A DNA stretch of 64,000 bases from Nocardioides panacis. Its GTDB lineage: Bacteria > Actinomycetota > Actinomycetes > Propionibacteriales > Nocardioidaceae. The translations under genes and the position numbers were made by a program. The first letter of the stretch is position 1, and the number at the start of each line of letters is the position of its first letter. The notes under the pieces are model-generated. The model had not been told where the DNA came from. It saw nothing but the letters and a program-made list of their open reading frames with translations, and did no database searches. Where the stretch lies: NCBI RefSeq assembly GCF_019039255.1, contig NZ_CP077062.1, positions 2,418,001 through 2,482,000 on the forward strand, written 5' to 3'. Below, one piece after another: positions 8,651 through 19,633 of the stretch.

Positions 8651-9468
8651 CCGGCGTCCCCGCAGCTGCGTGCCGGGAGCCAGCGCTTCCACGGCCGCAC
8701 CCGGACCAGGCCGGCGAGCCGGCCGGAGCGCCGGCCCTGGCGGCGGTAGGAGAACAGGTCCTCGTCCTCGAGGGTGCAGCGCGACGCGTCGAGGACCTCG
8801 CACCCGGCGGCGAGCAGCTGGGCCCGCACCCCGGCGCCGATGTCCAGCGCGGGGGTGCCCCACGAGGTCTCCGCGTAGGACTCGGGCACCAGCGCGCTGA
8901 CCTCGGCCCGCAGCCGGTCCGGCACCTCGTAGCAGGCACCGCACACGTGCGGGCCGACCCAGGCCGTGACCGGCCCGGCGCCCAGCGACGCCATCGCGGC
9001 CACGGCGGCCGGCACCACCCCGGCGGCCAGGCCCGGCCGGCCGGCGTGCACCGCCGCCACGATCCCGCGCACCGGGTCGGCCAGCAGCACCGGGACGCAG
9101 TCGGCGACCCGGACCATCAGCACCGTGCCCCGCTCGGCGGTGACCAGCCCGTCCCCGGTCGGCGGCTCGTCGCCGGCGCCGACGACGTGCACGTCGGCCC
9201 CGTGCACCTGCCGCATGCGTACGACGGGCGGGGTCGGCGCCCCCGGCTGCACGCCGGTGAACGCCCGGACCGCGAGGTCGACGTTGCGACGTACGGACGC
9301 GCGCTCGGCCGCCGCGTCGGCGGCTTCGGCGTCATCGGCGTCGTCGGCGTCGTGCGCGGGGTTGGGCTCGGCGAGGTTCAGGGACGCGAACGGACCGCCA
9401 CTGGTTCCTCCGTGGCGGTCCGTGAACGCGATCTCGACCGGGCCGAGCGTGTCCTGGAAGGCGAACAC
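8647..9468 (-). CDS. pgeF: peptidoglycan editing factor / laccase-domain protein
   Basis: Member of the YfiH/LACC1 family, implicated in removing wrongly incorporated L-Ser from UDP-MurNAc precursors and in purine nucleoside metabolism. 273 aa. The three conserved metal-site segments are visible: RMRQVHGADV, VRVADCVPVLLADP and AAVHAGRPGLAAGV, plus CGACYEVP and RRQGRRSGRLAG. The common HAGWRG is HAGRPG here. An Asp/Ala insert (AHDADDADDAEAADAAAER, about residues 38-56) is coded by repeated gtcggcgtc triplets. AGGAG lies 5 nt before the ATG. Lies 21 nt after ftsZ. Confidence 0.92.
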   Translation of the reverse strand: MFAFQDTLGPVEIAFTDRHGGTSGGPFASLNLAEPNPAHDADDADDAEAADAAAERASVRRNVDLAVRAFTGVQPGAPTPPVVRMRQVHGADVHVVGAGDEPPTGDGLVTAERGTVLMVRVADCVPVLLADPVRGIVAAVHAGRPGLAAGVVPAAVAAMASLGAGPVTAWVGPHVCGACYEVPDRLRAEVSALVPESYAETSWGTPALDIGAGVRAQLLAAGCEVLDASRCTLEDEDLFSYRRQGRRSGRLAGLVRVRPWKRWLPARSCGDAG

Positions 9469-9489
9469 TCGAGCTCCTGTCCGTGGTGC

Positions 9490-10794
9490 TTACTTGAGGA
9501 AGTCGGGCACGTCCAGCTCGTCGTCGTCGAACTGGACCTGCCGCGGCTGGCGCGGCGCGGCGGGAGCCGGCTGCGCCGGGGCCGCGGACTGCTGGCCCGA
9601 CTGGTTGTACTGCGAGTATCCCGACTGTCCGGCGCGGGTGCTCGCCGGCTCGTGGTCCTGCTGGCGCGCCGCGGCCGGCGAACCGGCCGTGGGACGACCG
9701 GCCGGGGCCGTGGAGCCGACCGGCGAGGCGGTGCGCTCGCGCGAGCCGGACGACGGCGCCGGCAGGGCGGCGGCGCGGGTGTCGGCCTGCGACTGCTGGG
9801 CAGCCGGCTCGCGACGGAGCACCGTGCCGTTGTCCCGCTTCTTCGGCATGCCGCCGTCGAAGCCGGCCGCGATCACGGTGACCCGGACCTCGTCGCCGAG
9901 CGCGTCGTCGATGACCGCGCCGAAGATGATGTTCGCCTCGGCGTGCGCCGCCTGCGACACCAGGGCCGCGGCCTCGTTGATCTCGAACAGACCGAGGTCG
10001 GAGCCGCCGGCGATCGAGAGCAGCACGCCGTGCGCCCCGTCGATGGAGGCCTCGAGCAGCGGGCTGGACACGGCCATCTCGGCAGCGGCGACCGCGCGGT
10101 CCTCGCCGCGCGCCGAGCCGATGCCCATCAGGGCCGAGCCGGCGTTGGACATCACGGACTTGACGTCGGCGAAGTCGAGGTTGATCAGGCCGGGGGTGGT
10201 GATCAGGTCGGTGATGCCCGAGACGCCCTGCAGCAGCACCTGGTCGGCCTGCTTGAAGGCGTCGAGGATCGACACGTTGCGGTCGCTGATCGACAGCAGC
10301 CGGTCGTTCGGGATGACGATGAGGGTGTCGACCTCCTCGCGGAGCTGCGCGATCCCCTCCTCGGCCTGGTTGGCGCGGCGCCGGCCCTCGAACGAGAACG
10401 GCCGGGTCACGACGCCGATGGTCAGGGCGCCCAGGGACCGGGCGATGCGCGCGACGACCGGCGCGCCACCGGTGCCGGTGCCACCGCCCTCGCCCGCGGT
10501 CACGAAGACCATGTCGGCGCCCTTGAGCACCTCCTCGATCTCCTCGGCGTGGTCGTCGGCGGCCTTGCCACCGACCTCGGGGTTCGCGCCCGCTCCGAGT
10601 CCGCGGGTGAGCTCGCGGCCGATGTCGAGCTTGACGTCGGCGTCGCTCATCAGCAGGGCTTGGGCATCGGTGTTGATGGCGATGAACTCGACGCCCTTGA
10701 GGCCGACCTCGATCATCCGGTTGACGGCGTTTACTCCACCTCCACCAATACCCACGACCTTGATGACGGCCAGGTAGTTCTGCGGTGCTGCCAC
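9490..10794 (-). CDS. ftsZ: cell-division GTPase FtsZ
   Basis: Tubulin-like GTPase that forms the Z ring. 434 aa. The GTG start at 10794 ([18 protein letters not shown]) is chosen because it fits the conserved N-terminus and has GAGAGG upstream. GTP-binding motifs GGGGVNAV and [15 protein letters not shown] and the synergy-loop segment [11 protein letters not shown] are intact. The core ends near residue 315, then a long Ala/Gln/Pro-rich linker leads to the C-terminal peptide [12 protein letters not shown] that binds SepF and FtsW. Separated from ftsQ by 278 nt with its own regulatory site, so it can be expressed apart from the mur genes. Confidence 0.98.
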   Translation of the reverse strand: MAAPQNYLAVIKVVGIGGGGVNAVNRMIEVGLKGVEFIAINTDAQALLMSDADVKLDIGRELTRGLGAGANPEVGGKAADDHAEEIEEVLKGADMVFVTAGEGGGTGTGGAPVVARIARSLGALTIGVVTRPFSFEGRRRANQAEEGIAQLREEVDTLIVIPNDRLLSISDRNVSILDAFKQADQVLLQGVSGITDLITTPGLINLDFADVKSVMSNAGSALMGIGSARGEDRAVAAAEMAVSSPLLEASIDGAHGVLLSIAGGSDLGLFEINEAAALVSQAAHAEANIIFGAVIDDALGDEVRVTVIAAGFDGGMPKKRDNGTVLRREPAAQQSQADTRAAALPAPSSGSRERTASPVGSTAPAGRPTAGSPAAARQQDHEPASTRAGQSGYSQYNQSGQQSAAPAQPAPAAPRQPRQVQFDDDELDVPDFLK

Positions 10795-10904
10795 GGCAGG
10801 TGCCTCTCGCTGCTTGGCTGCCCTGCGGGCCGGACCTCGGTGGAGGTGGTGCAGGGCAGACGGGGTGTATGTCGGTGGGGAAGACACGAGCCTGGCCTAA
10901 CCGG

Positions 10905-10942
10905 AACCCTCACCCTAAAGTAGAGGGTTATAGTTATGTCAA
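10905..10942 (-). promoter_or_regulatory. ftsZ promoter region with palindrome
   Basis: On the minus strand a perfect -35-like TTGACA (10942-10937) is followed after a short stretch by the inverted repeat AACCCTC (10929-10923 read on minus) / GAGGGTT (10911-10905) with an 11-nt centre. The palindrome covers the expected -10 region, so a bound protein would block or modulate ftsZ transcription. No regulator is identified. Confidence 0.6.
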
Positions 10943-11072
10943 CCTCGTGCTAGTAGAAGAAGTTAGGCGATCGGCCGGACGCCGTGCCGCAGACACGCGG
11001 CGCGCCCCGTGTTTCTCGAACTTTCTCGCACCGCGCGGGCGCGGCGGCACTCCGGTGCCGGAGGAGGCCGGG

Positions 11073-11845
11073 CTACTTGGTGAGGGTGGGCTGGCCGGGG
11101 ACGCTGACGTCGTACGTCGTGGCCTTCTGCTCCAGCAGCACGGCCAGCACCCGGGCCTTGGCGGCGGACTCGTCCGCGCTCCCCCACCGGACCGTGCGGC
11201 CGTTGCGCAGCCGCAGCGAGATGGTGTCCACGGTCTTCACCTCGACGTAGTCCACCTTGCCGTCGATCGAGCTGGGTAGCGACCCGGCGACGCGGGCGGC
11301 CTCGGCGAGCGCGTCGGCGCGCGCCTTGCCGTCGACCCGGATCACCGGGAGGCTGCGTGGCCGGGAGGGGTAGCGGCGGAACATCACGCCGCGGTCGTCG
11401 AGGCCGCGCAGCACGTTGCCGCGCTCGACGACGGCCACCGCCTCGCGCTCGGTGACGTCGATGCGCACCGAGCTCGGCCAGGACCGGGACACGTCGACGC
11501 TCTTCACCGCGGGCAGCCGCTCGACGCGCGCGCCGATGGCGGCGAGGTCCACGGTGGCCAGCGGCGCCCCGGTGGGTACGGCGGCCGCGCGACGGACCTC
11601 GCGCGGGTCGAGCACGCCCGTGCCGGCGACCCGGACCCCCGAGACGGCCAGCACGGAGGAGCCGAACACCAGCCAGAGCGAGAAGGCCACCAGCGTGACC
11701 AGCCCGAGGGCCACCACGACGCGGCGCCAGGCCAGCCACCGGCGGGCCCACTGGCGGCGCACGAAGCGCTTGCGGGCGATCCGGACGGTGCGCTCGACGT
11801 CCGACCCGTCCGGGTCGACGTCGTGGTGGTCACGGGTGAACAGGC

Positions 11846-11849
<4 letters not shown>
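11073..11849 (-). CDS. ftsQ: division protein FtsQ/DivIB
   Basis: Bitopic divisome scaffold that bridges early and late division proteins with FtsB/FtsL. 258 aa. A cytoplasmic basic region (about 1-44) precedes one TM helix (VVVALGLVTLVAFSLWLVFG). The POTRA domain begins at VLAVSGVRVAGTGVLDPREV, and the FtsQ beta domain carries WPSSVRIDVTEREAVAV and LRGLDDRGVMF. The ATG at 11849 overlaps the murC stop (ATGA). The 278-nt gap downstream holds the ftsZ promoter. Confidence 0.95.
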
Positions 11850-13260
<1,411 letters not shown>

Positions 13261-13264
<4 letters not shown>

Positions 13265-14352
13265 CCGCGGGCCCCCTGAAGACCGGCGGCGAGCACCATC
13301 CGGGCGAGCCGCTCGTCGGCGTCGCGCGGGACCAGCCCGGCGGCCGCGGTGGACATCCTCGCCAGCCGGGCCGGGTCGGTGGCCAGGGCCGGCACGGTGG
13401 CGGCCACCCACTCCGGGGTCAGCGCGGCGTCCTGGACGAGCAGCGCACCGCCGGCGTCGACGACCGGGCGGGCGTTCAGGTCCTGCTCGCCGTTGCCGAT
13501 CGGCAGCGGCACGAACACCGCGGGCAGGCCGACGGCGGCGACCTCGGTGACGGCGTTGGCCCCGCAGCGGCAGAGCACGAGGTCCGCGGCGGCGTAGGCG
13601 AGGTCCATGCGGTCGACGTACGGCAGCACGACGTACGGCGGCTCGCCGGCCGCGCGCGACACCAGCGCCTCGCCCTGGGCGCCGACGACGTGCAGCACCT
13701 GCACGCCGGCGTCGGCCAGGCTGCGCTCGGCGGCGGACACGGACTGGTTCAGCCGGCGGGCGCCCTGGGAGCCGCCGTAGACCAGCAGCGTCGGCCGGTC
13801 GGCATCGAGCCCGAAGGTGCTCAGCGCCTCGTCGCGCAGCGCGGCCCGGTCGAGCGTGGAGATCATCCGGCGGATCGGCAGCCCGACGTACGACGCGTGG
13901 CGCAGCGGCGTGTCCGGGAAGCTCGTCGCGACGTGGTCGGTGAACCGGGCGCCGAGCCGGTTGGCGATGCCGGGCAGCGCGTTGCCCTCGTGCACCACGA
14001 TCGGGACGTGCCGCCGGCGGGCCGCGAGGTAGGCCGGCACCGAGACGTAGCCGCCGAACCCGACGACCACGTCGGGGCGGATCCGGTCGACCACCTCCAG
14101 GGCTGCCTTGACCGCGCCGCGCAGCCGGGCAGGGACCCGGGCGAGGTCGGCGCTGGGCCGGCGGGGCAGCGGCACCGGCGGGATCATCTCCAGCCGGTAG
14201 CCCGCCTCGGGGACGACCCGGCCCTCGAGACCGCGCGGGGTGCCCAGAGCGGTCACCTCGACGCTGTCGTCGAGGCGGCGCAGGGCATCAGCGGTGGCGA
14301 GCAGCGGGGAGGTGTGCCCCGCCGATCCGCCCCCGGCCAGCAGCACCTTCAT
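13261..14352 (-). CDS. murG: MurG lipid II-forming GlcNAc transferase
   Basis: Peripheral membrane GT28 enzyme that adds GlcNAc to lipid I. 363 aa. The N-terminal glycine loop GGGSAGHTSPLLA, a second Gly-rich segment VVGFGGYVSVPAYLAARRR, and the UDP-GlcNAc donor site LVYGGSQGARRLNQ with CRCGANAVTEVAAVGLPAVFVP are intact. Starts with ATG at 14352 overlapping the ftsW stop (ATGA). Confidence 0.97.
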
Positions 14353-15617
14353 CGCATGCGCCTCGTGGTGCTGCTGGAGGTGACCCCGGCTGACGACCGG
14401 CGGCGGCGCCGGTCGCGCAGGGCGGCCCTGGCCCCCGGCTCGGACCGGGCGAACGAGACGAGCAGGCCGAGCGCCACCAGCGAGGGCAGCAGCGCGGAGC
14501 CGCCGTAGGAGACCAGCGGCAGCGGCAGGCCGATGACCGGCAGCAGCGCCAGCACCATGCCGACGTTCATCATCATCTGCCCGGTCAGCCAGACCGTGAT
14601 GCCGGCCGACATGTAGCGCACGAACGGGTCCCGGGTGCGGGTGGCGACCCGGATGCCGGCGTAGGCGATGGTGAGGAAGAGCGCGAGCACCAGGATCGTG
14701 CCGACCAGGCCGAGCTCCTCGCCGAGCACCGCGAAGATGAAGTCGGTGTGCGCCTCGGGCAGCGAGCCCCACTTCTGCTGGCTGGCGCCGATGCCCTTGC
14801 CGAACAGCCCGCCGCTGGACATCGCGAACAGGCCGTGGGCGGACTGCCACCCGGCGCCCTGGTAGTCCTTGAACGGGTCGGCGAAGTTGGTCAGCCGGTC
14901 CAGCCGCTCCTTGTTGGTGCTGGCGAGGTAGAGCGCGAACACCCCGACCGTGACCATCGAGCCGACGAACAGCCGGGCCGGGGCGCCGACCACCCAGAGC
15001 ATGCCGAGGATGATCGCCATCAGCACCAGCGCGGTGCCGAGGTCCCCGCCGAGGAGGACCAGGCCGACGACCATCGCCATCACCGGGGCGACCGGGATCA
15101 GCGTGTGCCGCCAGTCGTCGAGCAGCCGCTCCTTGCGGGCGTAGACGTCCGCGCACCACAGGATCACCGCGAGCTTGGCGACCTCGGCGGGCTGGACCAC
15201 CACCGGCCCGAGGGCCAGCCAGTTGCGGTTGCCGTTGACCTCGACGCCGAGCCCGGTCTGGGTGAGCGCGAGCAGCACCACGGCGAGCAGCAGCGCCGGC
15301 CAGGCGAGGGCCCGGAGCAGCTTGTGCGGCAGCCGGGTGGCGACGAACGCCACCGGCAGCGCCAGGAACACCCAGGTGAGCTGGCGGAAGAACCAGTAGT
15401 AGCTGTTGCCGTGCTTGACGAAGCCGTCGACGCTCGAGGCGCTGAGCACCTCCATCAGGCCGATCGCCAGGAGCAGCGTCGAGGCGGTCAGGAGGAGGTA
15501 GTAGGACGTCAGCGGACGGTCCAGGGTGTGCCGGAACGTCGCGAACCAGCTGCCCGAGTGGACCGGTCGTGCGGCCGGAGCGAGCGGCCTGCGCTGCTCC
15601 CCTGCCGTGGTGGTCAC
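14349..15617 (-). CDS. ftsW: FtsW SEDS-family septal peptidoglycan polymerase
   Basis: Membrane glycosyltransferase that polymerises lipid II at the septum with FtsI. 422 aa. The GTG start at 15617 (MTTTAGEQRR) is chosen because GGAGGG lies 7 nt upstream; a longer open frame would run into the murD 3' end. About ten hydrophobic segments; SEDS hallmarks NGNRNWLALGPVVVQPAEVAKLA, FGKGIGASQQKWGSLPEAHTD and LPLVSYGGSA are present. The Arg-rich C-terminal tail overlaps murG. A 49-nt gap separates it from murD. Confidence 0.96.
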   Translation of the reverse strand: MTTTAGEQRRPLAPAARPVHSGSWFATFRHTLDRPLTSYYLLLTASTLLLAIGLMEVLSASSVDGFVKHGNSYYWFFRQLTWVFLALPVAFVATRLPHKLLRALAWPALLLAVVLLALTQTGLGVEVNGNRNWLALGPVVVQPAEVAKLAVILWCADVYARKERLLDDWRHTLIPVAPVMAMVVGLVLLGGDLGTALVLMAIILGMLWVVGAPARLFVGSMVTVGVFALYLASTNKERLDRLTNFADPFKDYQGAGWQSAHGLFAMSSGGLFGKGIGASQQKWGSLPEAHTDFIFAVLGEELGLVGTILVLALFLTIAYAGIRVATRTRDPFVRYMSAGITVWLTGQMMMNVGMVLALLPVIGLPLPLVSYGGSALLPSLVALGLLVSFARSEPGARAALRDRRRRRSSAGVTSSSTTRRMR

Positions 15618-15666
15618 GCAGAGCCCTCCTGCCCGTGCGGGGTGTCCGCCGGGAAGCCTGGGTGGC

Positions 15667-17115
15667 TCACCGGCCGCCGAACCGGCGGACCGACTCGGCG
15701 AAGGCATCCCCGCGAGCGCCGTAGTTCGCGAACATGTCCATGGAAGCGCATCCGGGTGCGAGCAGCACGGTGTCTCCTGGCTGAGCGAGCTCCGCAGCCG
15801 CCCCGACCACGCGGTCCATGACAGAAGTGTCCCCGCCGTCGACTTCGATCACCGGGACATCGGGGGCGTGTCGCGCAAGCGCCTCGGCGATCACCGCCCG
15901 GTCACGGCCCAGCAGCACCACGCCGCGCAGCCGGTCGCGGACCCGGGCGACCAGGTCGTCGAACGTGGCGCCCTTGGCCAGCCCGCCGGCGACCCACACG
16001 ACCCGGTCGTAGGCCTGCAGGGACGAGGCGGCGGCGTGCGGGTTGGTCGCCTTGGAGTCGTCGACGTAGCGCACCCCGGCGACCTCGGCGACCTCGGCGA
16101 TCCGGTGGCCGTCGGGCGTGAAGGAGCGCAGCCCGTCGCGCACCGCCTCGGGCGGCACGCCCACCGAGCGGGCCAGGGCAGCGGCGGCCAGGGCGTTGGC
16201 GACGAAGTGCGGGGCCGGCGAGGCTAGGTCGGCCAGCGTGCAGAGCTCCGCGGCGGCGTGCTCGCGCTCCTCCACGAAGGCCCGGTCGGCCAGCACGTCC
16301 TCGACCAGGCCGACCATGCCCGGGGCCGGTGTGCCCAGGGTGAAGCCGACCGCCTGGGCCCCCTCGACGACGTCGGCGTCGCGGACCAGCTGCTCGGTGA
16401 CCGGGTCCGCCACGTTGTAGACGCAGGCGAGCTGCACCCGTTCGAAGATCCGGCCCTTGTCGGCGGCGTAGTCGGCCATCCCGTCGGGTCCGACGTACCA
16501 GTCGAGGTGGTCCTCGGCGACGTTGAGCACGGCGGCGGCGTGCGCGGACATCGTCGAGGTGTAGTGCAGCTGGAAGCTGGACAGCTCGACGGCGTAGACC
16601 GCGTAGGGCGCGGGATCCATCACCGCCTCGACGATCGGCAGCCCGACGTTGCCGCACGCCACCGAGGAGAGCCCGGCGGCCTTGAGGATCGCGTCGAGCA
16701 TCTGGACCGTCGTGGTCTTGCCGTTGGTGCCGGTCACGCACAGCCAGGCACCGGGGTGCTCCGGGTCGCGCAGCCGCCAGGCCAGCTCGACCTCGCCCCA
16801 CACGGGTACGCCGCGGCGGGCCGCCTCGACGAGCAGCGGGGCCGTCGGCGGCACCCCCGGGGAGGTGACCAGCACGTCGACGCCCTCGGGCAGCCGGGAG
16901 GTCTCCCCCGGCCCGATCCGGACCGTCGCGCCGAGGATCTCCAGCAGGTGGGCCTTCTCGCGCTGCGCGTCGGTCGCCGTCTCGGCCAGCACGGTGACCC
17001 GGGCGCCGAGGTGGGTGAGGGTGTCGGCGGCCGCGAAGCCGGAGACGCCGATGCCGATCACGACCGCCCGGACACCGTCCCAGGAGGTGTGCCGGCCGAG
17101 CTCGTCGAGGGTCAT
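15667..17115 (-). CDS. murD: UDP-N-acetylmuramoylalanine--D-glutamate ligase MurD
   Basis: Adds D-Glu to UDP-MurNAc-L-Ala. 482 aa. N-terminal [34 protein letters not shown]-loop [26 protein letters not shown]-terminal [18 protein letters not shown] and [24 protein letters not shown] 17115 overlaps the mraY stop (ATGA). Length and all ligase motifs are normal. Confidence 0.97.
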   Translation of the reverse strand: MTLDELGRHTSWDGVRAVVIGIGVSGFAAADTLTHLGARVTVLAETATDAQREKAHLLEILGATVRIGPGETSRLPEGVDVLVTSPGVPPTAPLLVEAARRGVPVWGEVELAWRLRDPEHPGAWLCVTGTNGKTTTVQMLDAILKAAGLSSVACGNVGLPIVEAVMDPAPYAVYAVELSSFQLHYTSTMSAHAAAVLNVAEDHLDWYVGPDGMADYAADKGRIFERVQLACVYNVADPVTEQLVRDADVVEGAQAVGFTLGTPAPGMVGLVEDVLADRAFVEEREHAAAELCTLADLASPAPHFVANALAAAALARSVGVPPEAVRDGLRSFTPDGHRIAEVAEVAGVRYVDDSKATNPHAAASSLQAYDRVVWVAGGLAKGATFDDLVARVRDRLRGVVLLGRDRAVIAEALARHAPDVPVIEVDGGDTSVMDRVVGAAAELAQPGDTVLLAPGCASMDMFANYGARGDAFAESVRRFGGR

Positions 17116-18176
17116 ACGCCGGCGACCCACTCCGCGTAGAAGATGCCCAGGCCGGCGGCGACGCAGATGCCGGTGATGATCCAGAACCGGATCACGATGG
17201 TGATCTCGGCCCAGCCCTTGAGCTCGAAGTGGTGCTGCAGCGGGGCCATCCGGAAGATCCGCTTGCCGCCGGAGAGCTTGAAGTAGCCGACCTGCAGGAT
17301 CACCGACATCGTGATGATCACGAACAGGCCGCCGAGGATGGCGAGCAGGAACTCGGTGCGGGTCAGGATCGCGAGCCCCGCGAGGGCACCGCCGAGCGCC
17401 AGCGACCCGGTGTCGCCCATGAAGATCTTCGCCGGCGAGGCGTTCCACCACAGGAACCCGAAGCACGCGCCGGTCAGTGCCGCGGCGATCGCCGCGAGGT
17501 CGAGGGGGTCGCGCACGTCGTAGCACTTGTTGCCCTGGTTGAGCGCGCACCACTGGTTGTTCTGCCAGATGTTCACCAGCGTGTAGGCGGCGAACACCAT
17601 GGTGGAGGTGCCGGTGGCGAGCCCGTCGAGGCCGTCGGTGAGGTTCACCGCGTTGCTGGCCCCGGAGATCATCACGAGGATCAGCAGCACGACCACGACG
17701 GCGGGCAGCGTGAAGGCGTCGAAGTCCCGGATGAAGGACAGGTGCAGCGAGGCAGGCGTCTGGCCGCGCCCGTCGGGGCGGGTCAGCGCCAGTGCCCCGA
17801 AGATCACCGCGACGGTGACCTGGCCGGCCATCTTGGCCTTGCTGCGCAGGCCGAGGCTGCGCTGCATGGCGATCTTGATGTAGTCGTCGAGGAAGCCGAC
17901 CGTGCCCAGCCCGACGAGCAGGAACAGCAGCAGCAGCGCCGACCAGGACGGCGTGTCCCGGGTGATCAGCTTGGCGCTGAAGTAGGCCAGCACCACCGAC
18001 AGGATGATCACGAGGCCGCCCATGGTCGGGGTGCCGCGCTTGGTGTGGTGCGTGGTCGGTCCGTCGTCGCGGATCAGCTGGCCGTAGCCCTTGGTGGTCA
18101 GCACCCGGATCGCGACCCGGGTCCCGAGCAGGGTGAAGATCAGGGACAGGCCGCCCGCGAGCAGGATTGCCCTCAT
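17112..18176 (-). CDS. mraY: MraY phospho-MurNAc-pentapeptide transferase
   Basis: Integral membrane enzyme that makes lipid I from UDP-MurNAc-pentapeptide and undecaprenyl phosphate. 354 aa, about ten TM segments. Family motifs: [10 protein letters not shown], the Asp-rich [33 protein letters not shown] and [14 protein letters not shown] 18176 lies within the murF 3' end (ATGA); GAGGAG lies about 9 nt upstream. Confidence 0.97.
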   Translation of the reverse strand: MRAILLAGGLSLIFTLLGTRVAIRVLTTKGYGQLIRDDGPTTHHTKRGTPTMGGLVIILSVVLAYFSAKLITRDTPSWSALLLLFLLVGLGTVGFLDDYIKIAMQRSLGLRSKAKMAGQVTVAVIFGALALTRPDGRGQTPASLHLSFIRDFDAFTLPAVVVVLLILVMISGASNAVNLTDGLDGLATGTSTMVFAAYTLVNIWQNNQWCALNQGNKCYDVRDPLDLAAIAAALTGACFGFLWWNASPAKIFMGDTGSLALGGALAGLAILTRTEFLLAILGGLFVIITMSVILQVGYFKLSGGKRIFRMAPLQHHFELKGWAEITIVIRFWIITGICVAAGLGIFYAEWVAGV

Positions 18177-19615
18177 CGTCTGGTCTCCTCAGTAGGGGCG
18201 GGTCGTCCCGCCTCGTCGCCGGTCACGTCCGCCAGCACCGCGTCGGCCACCCGCCGCACCTGCGCCGCCTTGGAGGACTTGAACAGCACCACGTCGCCGC
18301 TGGTCAGGTTCTCCCGCAGCCAGCCGAGCGCGGCGTCGGGGTCCGGCACGAACACCGACTCCCCGCCCCACGAGCCCTCGAGGTAGGCCCCCAGGTGGAT
18401 CGGCTTGGCGCCCTGCCCGACGACCAGCAGCTGGTGGATGTCCAGCCGCACGGCCAGTCTGCCGATCGCGTCGTGCTCCTCGCGGCTGGACGCGCCCAGC
18501 TCGAGCATCTCGCCGAGGACGGCCATCGTCCGGGAGCCCGGACGGCCGCGACCGATCGCGGCCAGCGACTTGAGCGCCGCCCGCATCGAGTCGGGGTTGG
18601 CGTTGTAGGCGTCGTTGAGCACGGTGACCCCGTCGGCGCGCTCGGTGAGCTCCATCCGGGCGGGCGAGGTGGCGGTGGCGGTGCCGAGCGAGGCCACGAT
18701 CGAGTCGAGGGGTACGCCGAGGGCCAGCGCCGCCGCGGCGACGGCGGCGGCGTTGGACGCGTGGTGCTCGCCGATCAGGCCGAGCGTCACGCTGCGCCGC
18801 TCGTCCCCCACGACCAGGTCGAAGGTGGGTCGGCCGAGCTCGTCGACCGCCAGGTCCTCGAAGCGCACGTCGGCGTCCCGTCCGGAGCCGAAGGAGCTCA
18901 CCCGGGCCGTCGTGCGGGAGGCCATCGCGGCGACCAGCGGGTCGTCGGCGTTGAGCACCGCGACCCCGCCCCGGTCGGCCGGCGGCAGCGCCTCGACGAT
19001 CTCGCCCTTGGCGGTCGCGATCGCCTCCTGGGAGCCGAACTCCCCCATGTGCGCCTTGCCGACGTTGAGCACCAGCGAGACCTGCGGCGGCGCGACGGCG
19101 CAGGACGCGGTCAGGTCGCCGACGTGCCGGGCCCCCATCTCCAGCACCAGGAACTCGGTGGAGGCGTCGGCGCGCAGCACGGTCAGCGGCAGCCCGAGCT
19201 CGTTGTTGAACGAGCCGAACGTCGCGACGGTGGTGCCGGCGTCGGCGAGGACCTGGGCCAGCACGTCCTTGGTGCTGGTCTTGCCCTGCGAGCCGGTGAG
19301 CGCGACGACCCTGGCACCGGGCAGCCCGGCCAGCGAGTGCCGTGCCAGCAGCGCCAGCGCGGCCACCGGGTCGTCGACCACGACGCCGGGGAGGCCGGTG
19401 TCACGTGAGGACAGCACGGCGGCCGCCCCGCCGTCCAGCGCGGTGCCGGCGTAGTCGTGGCCGTCGACGTGCTCGCCGGCGATCGCGACGAACAGGCCGC
19501 CCCGCTCGGCGACCCGGCTGTCCAGGAAGGCGGGACCGTCGACCGTGCGCCCGTCGTCGTGCACGGGCTTGCCGCCGACCACGTCGGCGATCGCGGCCAG
19601 CGTCATGGCGATCAT
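18173..19615 (-). CDS. murF: UDP-MurNAc-tripeptide--D-alanyl-D-alanine ligase MurF
   Basis: Adds D-Ala-D-Ala to the cell-wall precursor. 480 aa. Motifs: P-loop [42 protein letters not shown], and C-terminal [17 protein letters not shown]. The start at ATG 19615 ([15 protein letters not shown]) follows related proteins that begin MI-; ATG 19606 is an alternative. The junction with murE is unusual: an 11-bp tandem duplication has replaced the expected ATGA overlap (see 19612-19633). Confidence 0.96.
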   Translation of the reverse strand: MIAMTLAAIADVVGGKPVHDDGRTVDGPAFLDSRVAERGGLFVAIAGEHVDGHDYAGTALDGGAAAVLSSRDTGLPGVVVDDPVAALALLARHSLAGLPGARVVALTGSQGKTSTKDVLAQVLADAGTTVATFGSFNNELGLPLTVLRADASTEFLVLEMGARHVGDLTASCAVAPPQVSLVLNVGKAHMGEFGSQEAIATAKGEIVEALPPADRGGVAVLNADDPLVAAMASRTTARVSSFGSGRDADVRFEDLAVDELGRPTFDLVVGDERRSVTLGLIGEHHASNAAAVAAAALALGVPLDSIVASLGTATATSPARMELTERADGVTVLNDAYNANPDSMRAALKSLAAIGRGRPGSRTMAVLGEMLELGASSREEHDAIGRLAVRLDIHQLLVVGQGAKPIHLGAYLEGSWGGESVFVPDPDAALGWLRENLTSGDVVLFKSSKAAQVRRVADAVLADVTGDEAGRPAPTEETRR

Positions 19616-19633
19616 CGGGCGATCATCGGGCGA
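19612..19633 (-). repeat. 11-bp tandem duplication at the murE-murF junction
   Basis: Two perfect copies of tcatcgggcga (19612-19622 and 19623-19633). Read on the minus strand each copy carries ATGA. The upstream copy gives the murE stop plus a 4-codon frame M-I-A-R-stop (19626-19612), whose TGA overlaps the murF ATG at 19615. Translational coupling may therefore survive in two steps. Confidence 0.85.
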
